Assembly: GCF_025148635.1 (NCBI RefSeq)
Contig: NZ_CP102269.1
Coordinates: forward strand, 1,922,001-1,986,000
DNA: 64,000 nucleotides
From: Butyricimonas virosa
GTDB taxonomy: Bacteria; Bacteroidota; Bacteroidia; Bacteroidales; Marinifilaceae
Reading direction: 5' to 3'
Positions 18,321 through 26,800 of the stretch are shown one piece after another (within the stretch, counting starts at the first letter, position 1; every line of letters begins with the position of its first letter). The notes beneath the pieces were generated by a model that was not told where the DNA came from, made no database searches, and saw only the letters and a list, made by a program, of their open reading frames with translations. The position numbers and the translations under genes are program-made.

Positions 18321-18337
18321 AGCATAATTCGTGCCAA
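18321..18337 (-). promoter_or_regulatory. Putative sigma-54 promoter of groS-groL
   Basis: The minus strand reads TTGGCACGAATTATGCT. This matches the sigma-54 consensus TTGGCACG-N4-TTGCT at all but one base and keeps the invariant GG and GC exactly 10 bases apart. The start point would be near 18310, 60 bases before the groS ATG. A sigma-54 activator gene lies upstream at 20096-21328. No CIRCE operator was found. Confidence 0.65.
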
Positions 18338-18342
18338 ACAAA

Positions 18343-18375
18343 AAAATGTCAGTATGACTGACATACTGACATTTT
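18343..18375. terminator. Terminator after secG, possibly also an operator
   Basis: A perfect 14-bp stem (18343-18356 with 18362-18375) with a 5-base loop is flanked by A and T runs. It lies 22 bases past the secG stop. It is centred about 50 bp upstream of the predicted groS start point, so it could also bind a regulator. Confidence 0.8.
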
Positions 18376-18397
18376 CTTGTGTCGATTCTAGGAATCG

Positions 18398-18775
18398 TTA
18401 TTCTTGTTCTTGTGAAGTCGTGTTATTCTCTTCACCCGTTGTCGTGGTCGTGTTGTTATTGTTCATCGTTCCGAAATCGGGGATTGCCTGTGTTCCCGGA
18501 GCGGCAGTATTAATTTGCTCTTGAATAGCAGATTTTTTCCCGGCTTGTTCACCTCTGGGGAGTACCATTGCGGATACAATACATAAAACAAGCATCGCCC
18601 CAGCTAATGTCCATGTCGCTTTTTCCAAGAAATCGGTTGTCTTTCTTACACCCATGATTTGGTTTGAAGAAGCAAAGGAAGAAGATAAACCACCGCCTTT
18701 TGAGTTTTGCACCAATACGATCAATATAAGTAGAGCGCAAACAATAAAGATCAAAATAGAAATAGCTATGTACAT
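18398..18775 (-). CDS. secG: Preprotein translocase subunit SecG
   Basis: The 125-residue protein has the two SecG membrane helices (about 3-22 and 54-74) separated by the conserved loop LVQNSKGGGLSSSF. A polar Gln/Thr/Asn-rich tail follows, as is usual in Bacteroidota. SecG joins SecYE in the inner membrane to help SecA-driven export. It is the last gene of the operon with the TPR protein and lptE, starting 2 bases after the TPR stop, and is followed by a perfect hairpin. Confidence 0.95.
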   Translation of the reverse strand: MYIAISILIFIVCALLILIVLVQNSKGGGLSSSFASSNQIMGVRKTTDFLEKATWTLAGAMLVLCIVSAMVLPRGEQAGKKSAIQEQINTAAPGTQAIPDFGTMNNNNTTTTTGEENNTTSQEQE

Positions 18776-18777
18776 AA

Positions 18778-19488
18778 TTAGTTCTTATTATTATTAATTT
18801 TCTCTTTTATTTTTTCAATCTGAACTGCAAAGTAAACACTTTTTTCCGGATATTTCAAACTTAATTTTAGATAAGTTGCAATGGCCTTGTCATATAGTTG
18901 CTGGCGGACGTATATTTTTGCCAGGGTTTCGGAAAAAAATTCGGGTTTCTCTCCCGTGACAGGTTCCGTAACGACTGGTATGTCCGGGTTTTCCTCCGTG
19001 ATCTTGGGCATGGAGGGTTCTTCTTGGATAAATTTATCAATAAGGGAGTCTTTTCGTTCCTCTTTTTGTTTTTTACGTGACAACCATTCATTTGCGATGG
19101 CATCTATTGGTAGGAATTCCTCCTCCGGGAACTCGTTTTCAAGTTGGTAGAACGTGGTTGCGGGAACGACTTTCTTCTCCTCTTCCCCGTCTTCCAGCAA
19201 TTCGATCGCAACAGGTTCCGGTTTGAACACCGGATTCCCGATCTCGTTCCAATCCGATAATAAATTGTTCAGGAAACGATAAAATTGTTTGTGATTGGGA
19301 ATGTAAATCGTATTATGCTTTAATTTCTCGGGGTAGGCCGAGTGGCCCGAATCGTGTAACATTTTCAAGTACACGGTTCGTGCCGTGGCGAAATAAGGGA
19401 ATTGTTCTATGAGAAACTCCATGTTCCGGATGTCTTCTCCCTCTTTTCGTCCCGAACGTATAATATCAATTAATTCTTCCGGTTTCAA
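18778..19488 (-). CDS. TPR-type protein of the lptE-secG operon
   Basis: The 236-residue protein starts with TTG: the in-frame codons before it are ACG and then the lptE stop TAA, and no ATG occurs until residue 23. It is predicted cytoplasmic and helical, with an acidic, low-complexity middle (about 85-175). A C-terminal TPR-like pair of helices reads ETLAKIYVRQQLYDKAIATYLKLSLKYPEKSVYFAVQIEKI. A protein of this type between lptE and secG is common in Bacteroidota, but its function is not known to me. The tight spacing (3 bases from lptE, 2 from secG) argues for translational coupling. Confidence 0.85.
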   Translation of the reverse strand: MKPEELIDIIRSGRKEGEDIRNMEFLIEQFPYFATARTVYLKMLHDSGHSAYPEKLKHNTIYIPNHKQFYRFLNNLLSDWNEIGNPVFKPEPVAIELLEDGEEEKKVVPATTFYQLENEFPEEEFLPIDAIANEWLSRKKQKEERKDSLIDKFIQEEPSMPKITEENPDIPVVTEPVTGEKPEFFSETLAKIYVRQQLYDKAIATYLKLSLKYPEKSVYFAVQIEKIKEKINNNKN

Positions 19489-19491
19489 CGT

Positions 19492-20010
19492 TTACCAGTT
19501 TGTTAAGGCCTTGTTATAAATATCTTCGATAATCTTTTCCGTGATTTTCTTTATCAAGTCAGGTTCGATGGACTCGTAATTCTCGTCAATCCCGTAATCT
19601 TCATAATGCGAGAATGATGTGTCGAAATCCGATTTCCCTGATTCATCTTTTGTGTTCGTGTATTTCACCCGGATCGTGATTGTCAATCGGTTCTTGGCAG
19701 CGATTTCATCGGCCGTGATGTCAACCGGAGTTTGTGCGAATCCGGTAATCTGTCCCTCAAAACGGATATCCCCGTCATTATCTGTCAATTCGGTCAGGTT
19801 TGTTCGCGAGCGTAAATAACTTTTCAGTGCTTCTGTGAAATCCGCTCCTAGGTTCGGGGCAAAAGCGGTTTTATTTGAGAAATAATCTACCGAAAATGTT
19901 TTTTCTCCATTTTGTAACGACACGCCTGAAAACGAGTAACTAATACTTTGTAGTTTACACCCGTTAAAGGCAAAAGCCAGTAGTAATATAGGTATAATTT
20001 TCTTGATCAT
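19492..20010 (-). CDS. lptE: LptE-like outer-membrane lipoprotein
   Basis: The 172-residue protein has a lipoprotein signal with Cys18 (LAFAFNGCKLQS). The LptE fold pattern follows: an early SYSFSGVSL strand, FSVDYFSNKTAFAP, then a helix (LGADFTEALKSYLRS) and paired strands. LptE plugs the LptD barrel and helps to insert lipopolysaccharide in the outer leaflet. It sits between a sigma-54 activator gene and the TPR/secG pair on the same strand. No lptD is in the window. Confidence 0.88.
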   Translation of the reverse strand: MIKKIIPILLLAFAFNGCKLQSISYSFSGVSLQNGEKTFSVDYFSNKTAFAPNLGADFTEALKSYLRSRTNLTELTDNDGDIRFEGQITGFAQTPVDITADEIAAKNRLTITIRVKYTNTKDESGKSDFDTSFSHYEDYGIDENYESIEPDLIKKITEKIIEDIYNKALTNW

Positions 20011-20095
20011 GTGTATTTTATCTTGATATGCGCGCAGTTCTATTTGTGTCAGACAAAGATAATTTTAATTTGCAGAAATTCGTCTCTTCGTGTTT

Positions 20096-21328
20096 TCAAA
20101 TTTCAATATCATACTCTTTTAATTTCCGGTATAGTGTCCTCTCTGATATTCCGAGGTCCTGTGCGGCCAGTTTTCGTTTGCCGTGGTTTTTTTCCAAGGC
20201 TTTCACGATCATTTCTTTTTCTTTCTCTTCCAGTGAGAGGGATTCTTCCACGACAGCTTCCGTATCCTCGATATGATTATTCTTCTCTACGGTGATTGTC
20301 TTTTGCGGGGCTTGTCCTAGGAATTCCGATTGCGGGGTTTCATACAAGTTCCGGAGAACGATAGAGGTTGAAGGTTCCGGTTCGGGCTTTATCGTATGTT
20401 CTTTTTGCATGATGTCGTACACGAGGTGTTTCAAATCGTTCATGTCTTTTTTCATGTCAAAAAGTATTTTGTACAGGATTTCTCGTTCCGTGGCGAAACT
20501 ATGATCGCTTTCCGGGTTAGATGTTAATGCCGGGAGCGTATTGTTTTGTACCGGAAGATACTCTTTTAGTCTTAGGGCATCCACCGTTCTTTCCTGTTCG
20601 AGAATGGAGATTTGTTCCGTGATATTTTTCAATTCACGCACGTTTCCCGGCCACCGGTAGTTTTCGAGTATTTGCACGGCGTCCTCGGTAAGCCGGATAG
20701 GAGGCATACGGTATTTCTCGGCGAAGTCTGCTGCGAATTTTCGAAACAGGAGAGATATGTCTTCTTTCCGCTCTCGTAATGCCGGAATCGAGATGGGAAT
20801 CGTGTTGATCCGGTAATAAAGGTCTTCCCTAAACTTCCCATTTTTGACGGCCGCTGGCAGATCCACGTTCGTGGCGGCAATTACCCGCACGTTCGTTTTT
20901 TGTACTTTCGACGAGCCAACCCGGATAAACTCTCCGGCCTCAAGTACGCGTAACAATTTCGCCTGCGTGGATAGCGGTAATTCCCCTACTTCATCTAGGA
21001 AAATCGTTCCCCCGTCACTAACCTCGAAGTAACCTTTCCGGTCAGCAAGCGCTCCCGTGAATGATCCTTTTTCATGACCGAATAATTCGGAGTCAATGGT
21101 CCCTTCTGGAATTCCCCCGCAGTTAACGGCGATGTACTGTGCATGTTTACGGGCACTGAAACTATGGATGATTCGAGGAAAAATTTCTTTTCCTACACCA
21201 CTCTCACCTGTGATAAGCACGGTAAAATCCGTGGGTGCCACTTGTACGGCTTTTTCTATTGCCCGGTTTAGCTTGATGTCGTTCCCGATAATTTCGAAAC
21301 GTTGTTTAATCGTTCTGATGTCCTCCAT
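20096..21328 (-). CDS. Sigma-54-dependent transcriptional activator (AAA+ and Fis domains)
   Basis: The 410-residue protein has a central AAA+ domain almost from the start (about 12-240) and a C-terminal Fis helix-turn-helix (LAAQDLGISERTLYRKLKEYDI at about 386-408). The Walker A GESGVGKE is at 41-48 and Walker B GGTIFLDEVGE at 106-116. The sigma-54 contact loop is GSFTGA (88-93), a Ser variant of GAFTGA. It lacks an N-terminal receiver or sensor domain, so it may be controlled by abundance or by a partner. It should remodel RNA polymerase-sigma-54 at promoters such as the one found before groS. A TAAATTTGC -7 box lies about 85 bases upstream of the ATG. Confidence 0.93.
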   Translation of the reverse strand: MEDIRTIKQRFEIIGNDIKLNRAIEKAVQVAPTDFTVLITGESGVGKEIFPRIIHSFSARKHAQYIAVNCGGIPEGTIDSELFGHEKGSFTGALADRKGYFEVSDGGTIFLDEVGELPLSTQAKLLRVLEAGEFIRVGSSKVQKTNVRVIAATNVDLPAAVKNGKFREDLYYRINTIPISIPALRERKEDISLLFRKFAADFAEKYRMPPIRLTEDAVQILENYRWPGNVRELKNITEQISILEQERTVDALRLKEYLPVQNNTLPALTSNPESDHSFATEREILYKILFDMKKDMNDLKHLVYDIMQKEHTIKPEPEPSTSIVLRNLYETPQSEFLGQAPQKTITVEKNNHIEDTEAVVEESLSLEEKEKEMIVKALEKNHGKRKLAAQDLGISERTLYRKLKEYDIEI

Positions 21329-21751
21329 GTGATTTGCAATTTATGAATTCTTTGTCCTTGATATTTGGCATGGAATGTGAAAAAGAATCCAATCCTCAAT
21401 ACTCATCTGCAAATTTAGCAGTTTTAGCTGACAAAATAGCATAACGGGGGAAATAAAATTGCAAAGAGTATATATTGGGTTGGGAGAAAATGAATGAAAA
21501 AAATAAAATTATTTGTCAGTTAATTTGTTTGTTTTTGGATGATTATAAGGGTGTTGCGATTTGAGAATTTGTAATTTATGATTGTAAAATAAATTCTTTA
21601 TATTTGCGCAATAAATGACGTTTTATGACAGACAAAAACTCAAGGAAATATTGATTTTAGATCTTTATATATAAAACATAAAGCATTGATTTACAAATAG
21701 CAATAAGTTTGATAAAAATTTATAAAACGAGAATCATTTAACGTTCATTTT
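21329..21751. other. 423-bp divergent intergenic region with two -7 elements
   Basis: No gene was seen. On the minus strand 21409-21417 reads TAAATTTGC, suited to the sigma-54 activator gene. On the plus strand 21599-21607 reads TATATTTGC, suited to the ECF gene at 21752, which would give a 5' leader of about 140 bases. The rest is AT-rich. A partial sigma-54-like TTGGCATG near 21365 on the plus strand lacks the GC element. Confidence 0.5.
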
Positions 21752-22303
21752 ATGATAGAAGAGGCTTCTATAAATGTAAATGGTCTAATGAAAGGTGATG
21801 AAAATGCTTTTCAAGCACTTTTTATAGACTATTATTCTGTATTAGTCTCTTTTGCAATGAAATATCTTGAAGATCAAGAAACGGCTGAAGATATAGTGCA
21901 AGATGTATTCGTGAAGATATGGGAAACTCGGGAAAAGTTGGGAGGGATTGATAATTTGTCCGCTTATCTGTACCAGATGGTTCGTTTTAGAAGTTTTAAT
22001 TATTTACGTGCGGAGAAAGTTCGTCAAGATGCCACGAAGTTTTTTACCGAGGAACTGGAGGAGACCGAGGTGAATGAATATATCAAAAACGAAACTTTCC
22101 GAATTGTCATGCAAACCTTAGAAGATTTACCACCTGGAAGTAGAAATGTGTTTTCTCGAGCAATACAAGGTTATTCTGCCAAGGAGATCGCTGATGAATT
22201 GGGAATTGCCGTGGAGACCGTGAAAAAGCAAAAACAAGTGGCCCGGAGAATTTTGAAAGAAAAATTGGGGAATCTGTTCTCTCTTTTTTTTCTTGTGGGA
22301 TGA
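21752..22303 (+). CDS. ECF sigma factor of SusC/D locus 1
   Basis: The 183-residue protein has sigma-70 region 2 (FIDYYSVLVSFAMKYLEDQETAEDIVQDVFVKIWE, with the usual AEDIVQDVF core) and region 4 (LPPGSRNVFSRAIQGYSAKEIADELGIAVETVKKQ, a helix-turn-helix). It belongs to the FecI-like group that partners FecR anti-sigma proteins in Bacteroidota. It should direct RNA polymerase to its own locus when the outer-membrane receptor signals ligand. A G-rich 266-bp gap separates it from fecR, and a 29-bp motif repeated before fecR and before susC is a good candidate for its promoter. Confidence 0.93.
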   Translation: MIEEASINVNGLMKGDENAFQALFIDYYSVLVSFAMKYLEDQETAEDIVQDVFVKIWETREKLGGIDNLSAYLYQMVRFRSFNYLRAEKVRQDATKFFTEELEETEVNEYIKNETFRIVMQTLEDLPPGSRNVFSRAIQGYSAKEIADELGIAVETVKKQKQVARRILKEKLGNLFSLFFLVG

Positions 22304-22443
22304 ATTAAGGGTGAGCATTCCTTTGCTCGTCTCTTCTCTATCCTTGCCTATACTTACGAACATACCATGAACACGCCATGAACATAGCATATACATAATC
22401 GGGTGTACTTGTTATGTTGGTATTGTGTCAGAATTGTTATTGT

Positions 22444-22500
22444 GGTGGGGAGTAGGGATAGAGGAAGGGGGAGGATATGGAGGGGAGGTTGGAGGGAAAG
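22444..22500 (+). other. G-rich polypurine tract between ECF gene and fecR
   Basis: Almost all purine on the plus strand, with successive runs of four, three, five, four and three G. It could form a G-quadruplex in DNA or mRNA between the ECF gene and its anti-sigma gene. Upstream, near 22366-22395, the octamer CATGAACA occurs twice. Confidence 0.45.
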
Positions 22501-22520
22501 ATAATTTATTTCAAATGGTA

Positions 22521-22549
22521 ATACCTCCTTTTTGATTTTGAAGTGTCAT
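22521..22549 (+). promoter_or_regulatory. 29-bp repeated motif before fecR (copy 1)
   Basis: ATACCTCCTTTTT, two variable bases, then TTTTGAAGTGTCAT. An identical motif, apart from the two variable bases, is at 23736-23764 before susC. It ends 20 bases before the fecR ATG. Two boxes in front of two cotargeted genes suggest the promoter read by the neighbouring ECF sigma factor. This is inferred. Confidence 0.6.
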
Positions 22550-22569
22550 AATTAATATAAACAAGAAAT

Positions 22570-23727
22570 ATGAAAACATATAAAGAGATTCCGTCGCTTT
22601 TGTCAAAGGTTCTTTTGGGCACGCTTTCTGAAGAGGAGGCGCATGTTTTACGGCAATGGCGAGAGGAAAGTTCAGAGAATGAGCGGTTGTATGAAAGCGT
22701 GATGAATGCCGAGTACATGGTTCAAAAAAGCCGGGAAGTAGCAAATGTTGATATCGTGAATGGTTATATGAACGTAGTTCAGAAACGGAAACGTAATGCC
22801 AGAGTACGGCGAATTCATCGAATTGTAAGTATTGCGGCAGGAGTCGTTCTTCCGTTATTGGCGGTAGTTTTGTGGTATGGAGCAAGGCAGAAGCTGGGTG
22901 ATGTACCGGAACAGGTGACAAGTGTCATCCGACATGGAGAAGTGAAAGCCGAATTGGTATTGGCGGATGGAACAACCCGGATTTTGAGTTCAAGGGTAAC
23001 CGATTCGTTGTTTGTTCAGCAAGGGGTAAGTATTGTTGTCCAGAATCAAGGAGTAAGTTATCAAGGGGATTCGTCCGTTGTGGAAGAACGTTACAATATA
23101 TTACGGGTTCCTCGTGGGGGAGAGTATTCAATTACGTTGAGCGATGGAACCATTGTGTATTTGAATTCGGAGTCAGAACTTCGGTATCCTGTAAACTTCG
23201 TGGGTAGAGACCGTCGGGTTTATTTGTCTGGGGAGGCTTATTTCGATGTGACACAAAATAAGGAACATCCTTTTATCGTAGAGATGAAGAATTCGGTGGT
23301 AAGGGTGTTGGGGACGAGTTTTGATGTGAGGGCTTATGCGGATGAGGATGAGGTTTTGACGACTTTGGTACAAGGAGTTGTTCGGTTTTCTGCCGGGAAA
23401 GAATCCGTTGTGTTAGAACCGGGCAAACAAGCTATACTGGACAAATTAGGGCAGATTGAAACGAGAGAAGTGGATACCTATTTGTACACGGCTTGGAAAG
23501 AGGGTGTTTTTGCTTTTAAAAAACAACGATTGGAAGAGATCATGAAAGTAGTTGCCCGTTGGTATGATGTGAATGTATTTTGGGAGAACATTTCTCAAAA
23601 GGAGGTGACATTTACAGGAAAAATGAAACGGTATGATGATTTTTCCAAAGTGGTGGAAATGCTTGAGATGACGGGTAACACGGAATTTGTGGTTAGAGAA
23701 AATAATATTTTTATTCGAGAAAAATAG
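22570..23727 (+). CDS. FecR-family anti-sigma factor of locus 1
   Basis: The 385-residue protein has a short cytoplasmic sigma-binding part (1-80), one membrane helix (about 86-104), and a periplasmic FecR domain. The FecR signature is LRVPRGGEYSITLSDGT followed by the SELRYPV strand and LSGEAYFDV. A C-terminal DUF4974 domain (QRLEEIMKVVARWYDVNVFW) should contact the signalling domain of the SusC-type receptor. It passes the receptor signal to the ECF factor encoded upstream. Confidence 0.95.
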   Translation: MKTYKEIPSLLSKVLLGTLSEEEAHVLRQWREESSENERLYESVMNAEYMVQKSREVANVDIVNGYMNVVQKRKRNARVRRIHRIVSIAAGVVLPLLAVVLWYGARQKLGDVPEQVTSVIRHGEVKAELVLADGTTRILSSRVTDSLFVQQGVSIVVQNQGVSYQGDSSVVEERYNILRVPRGGEYSITLSDGTIVYLNSESELRYPVNFVGRDRRVYLSGEAYFDVTQNKEHPFIVEMKNSVVRVLGTSFDVRAYADEDEVLTTLVQGVVRFSAGKESVVLEPGKQAILDKLGQIETREVDTYLYTAWKEGVFAFKKQRLEEIMKVVARWYDVNVFWENISQKEVTFTGKMKRYDDFSKVVEMLEMTGNTEFVVRENNIFIREK

Positions 23728-23735
23728 AGTTTTAT

Positions 23736-23764
23736 ATACCTCCTTTTTCTTTTTGAAGTGTCAT
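23736..23764 (+). promoter_or_regulatory. 29-bp repeated motif before susC (copy 2)
   Basis: Second copy of the motif at 22521-22549, 27 of 29 bases the same. It starts 9 bases after the fecR stop and lies about 120 bases before the susC ATG. A transcript from here would carry both leader hairpins at 23808-23857. Confidence 0.6.
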
Positions 23765-23807
23765 CATGATGTAAGGCGATAAAAAAGGCTTACGAGAGAG
23801 AAATGAA

Positions 23808-23857
23808 AAAGACAGGATATTGGCCGTATCCCGTCTTTCGAACTCCGGAAAACCGGA
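23808..23857 (+). ncRNA. Two-hairpin leader of susC locus 1
   Basis: Hairpin one pairs 23808-23819 with 23827-23838 (12 bp, one mismatch). Hairpin two is TCCGG-AAAA-CCGGA at 23844-23857. The same two-hairpin layout precedes the other two susC genes with different sequences. It is probably a regulatory 5' leader acting on transcription or translation of susC. Confidence 0.5.
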
Positions 23858-23884
23858 ATTGTTTCATTAAATATTGACAAATGT

Positions 23885-26800
23885 ATGAAAAAAAAATGGA
23901 TGCATGATCTTTCTTGGCGAGAAAGGTTGTGGAAAACGTGCTTAATTATGAAATTTTTAGTATTGCTTTTATTCGTATCAACGTTGCAGCTATCGGCAGG
24001 TGTGTATAGTCAAGAGGCAAGGGTCTCCCTTCATTTGGAGAATGCTTCATTTGAAGAGGTTGTAAAAGTTTTGGAAAGGACGACTGATTACACGTTCTTA
24101 TTTCGTGATAATCAGGTTGCTGGTATTCGAAATTTGAATCTAGCATATACAGATGTTGATATTAAAGTTGTGTTAGATGCGTGTTTAAAAGGTACTAGGC
24201 TCACTTATAGATTAGTTGATAATACAATTGTTATTCAGCATGTTGTGGTAGCGAGTGTCGATACGCTTTCTAAATTTACGGTGAAAGGAATTGTGAAGGA
24301 TAAGAAGGGAGAATTACTTCCTGGGGTGACTATTCGGGTAAAAGGAACAACTTTAGGATTTGTAACTAATGTAAAAGGGGAATTTGATATTGATTTGCCT
24401 AAACGGGATAATTTGATGTTGATTTTTTCTTTCGTAGGGTATAAACGGCAAGAGGTTCCGGTGAAAAATGATAACAAGTCTCTTGCGATCGTGTTGGAGG
24501 AAGACTTACAGACGGTAGACGAGGTGGTGGTGACAGGTATTTTTAATAAACCGAAAGAGAGTTTCACGGGAGCGGTAACTGCTGTTTCAAAAGAAGAAAT
24601 AAAAGCAAAATATTCTCGTAATCTTTTGCAGACATTGTCAAACATTGATCCTAGTTTTCGAATTATTCAAAATAATGATGCTGGCTCTGATCCGAATCAT
24701 TTACCTGAAATTCAGTTGCGTGGGGCTTCAACCTTATCAAGTGTGGAAGATTTGCAGAATGCTAATCGGGCTACATTGAATTACCCGTTGTTTATAATGG
24801 ATGGGTTTGAGGTCGATTTGGAACGCGTGATGGATTTGAACGAGAATGAAGTAGAAAATATCACGATTTTGAAGGATGCAAGTGCAACATCTTTATATGG
24901 ATCTAGGGGTGCTAATGGTGTGGTGGTGATTACGACAACTCGTCCAGCAGCTGGTAAATTGCGAATTTCTTATAATGGGCAAATAAAAATAGAGAGTCCG
25001 GATTTGAGTTCTTATAATTTAGCAACGGCTGCAGAAAAACTGGAATTTGAGCATAAGAATGGGGTATGGGATTTATATGAAGATACCTATCAAGAATTAA
25101 AAAATGCTGTTGACAAGGGGGAAAATTATGATTGGATGTCGGTACCAGTTCGTACGGGAATAGGGCAAACTCATCGTTTGAATTTTATGGGGGGGGCGGA
25201 TGATTGGCGTTTTCGTTTTGATTTGTCATACGATTCAACCGTGGGGGTTATGAAAGGATCTGACCGTAATAATGTCAATGGAACGTTAGAGGTGGACTAT
25301 ATGACAGAAAAATGGATGGTGATGCAATCGTTTTCTCTTGGAGTGAATACATCTAAAAATAGTGTTTATGGTAATTTTTCGGATTATGTGCAAATGAATC
25401 GGTATTGGAACCCTTACGATGAAAATGGTGATCCTGTAACTTATTATTATCATCCGTTAAATCAAGATCCTATAGATAACCCTTTGTATGATTGGAGGGT
25501 TGGATGTTGGAATGATTCCAAGTATACTTCTTTACGGAGTAATACCTCGATTCGTTACACGATTTGTCCGGGTTTTCAAGTGGTTGGTTCCGTGGGATTA
25601 AGTAGGAAAATTTCTCGTAAAGATAGTTTTATACCTCCTTCGCATAAATGGTATGCAGATAAAGAATTAAAGCAGAAAGGACGTTATGATCGAAGAGATA
25701 AGACTGCGGATGTATGGCAAACAGCTTTAACAGTGAATTATACAAACACCTTCAACGAAAAACATATGTTGACCGTAAATCTGAATGGAGAGATGCAGGA
25801 AGATTTAGAAGATGAAGTAAGCTGGGCTGCCACAGGATTTCTTACGGATAAAATAGATAATATAGGAATGTCTTTAGGATATCCGGATGCTTGGGGTACA
25901 AGTGGTGAAGAGACTACCATGCGTAGAATATCTTTACGTGGTTCCGTGAATTATTATTATGATATGCGTTACTTTTTAGATATTTCGTATAGTACGGATG
26001 GTTCTTCATCTTTTGGGTCGGAAAGTCGTTGGGGATCTTTTTGGTCATTCGGGGGAGGATGGAACATATATAATGAGCGTTTTATCAAGGAAAACGTGGG
26101 GTGGATTAGTGACTTGAGAGTACGTTACTCTTATGGCGTATCTGGAAATATGGGATTTAGTCCGGCAGATGCTATGACGGTGTATAGGCAAAATGTGAAC
26201 GAAACTTATTTATCCGGTGTAGGGGTTGAGATGGAACGGTTTGCTAACCCATATTTACAATGGCAGAATACGTATCAGCACAATGTCGGTTTTGATATGG
26301 GTTTCTTTAGTAATCGCATTGCATTCCAGTTTAATTATTATAATAAGTTGACGGATAACGCCGTGCAAGATATATTCTTACCGATTTCTCATGGATTTGA
26401 GAATTTTAAAGGGAATATCGGGAAGATACGGAATGAAGGATACGAGTTTAATGTTACGCTTTATCCTATTCGTAATACCGTGAAAAATATAAACTGGAGT
26501 ATTACGGGACGATTTAATCGCCAGGTAAACACGATCGTCCAATTATCGGAAGGTTTTAAAGAGAAGGTTAAATATAGTTCGAAAACCATGAGTGGGGCAA
26601 GTGAATATTATCGTTACATTGAAGGACATTCTATGGATGCCATTTACGGATTACGTTCTGTTGGAGTCGATCCGTCAACAGGTTATCGAATGTTTTTGGA
26701 TAAGAACAATAATATAACTTTCAGACAAAGTTCAGAAGATCTTGTTTGGTTGGGAGACCGTCAACCTAAACTTAATGGGAATATCAGTACTTCATTTTCT

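Noticed and set aside
18251..18397. CIRCE operator for HrcA control of groESL
   Set aside because: No TTAGCACTC-N9-GAGTGCTAA-like sequence is present; the inverted repeats seen are unrelated.
21365..21380. Second sigma-54-like site TTGGCATG on the plus strand before the first ECF gene
   Set aside because: The GC at -12 is missing at the required spacing, and a TAnnTTTGC box closer to the gene is a better promoter candidate.
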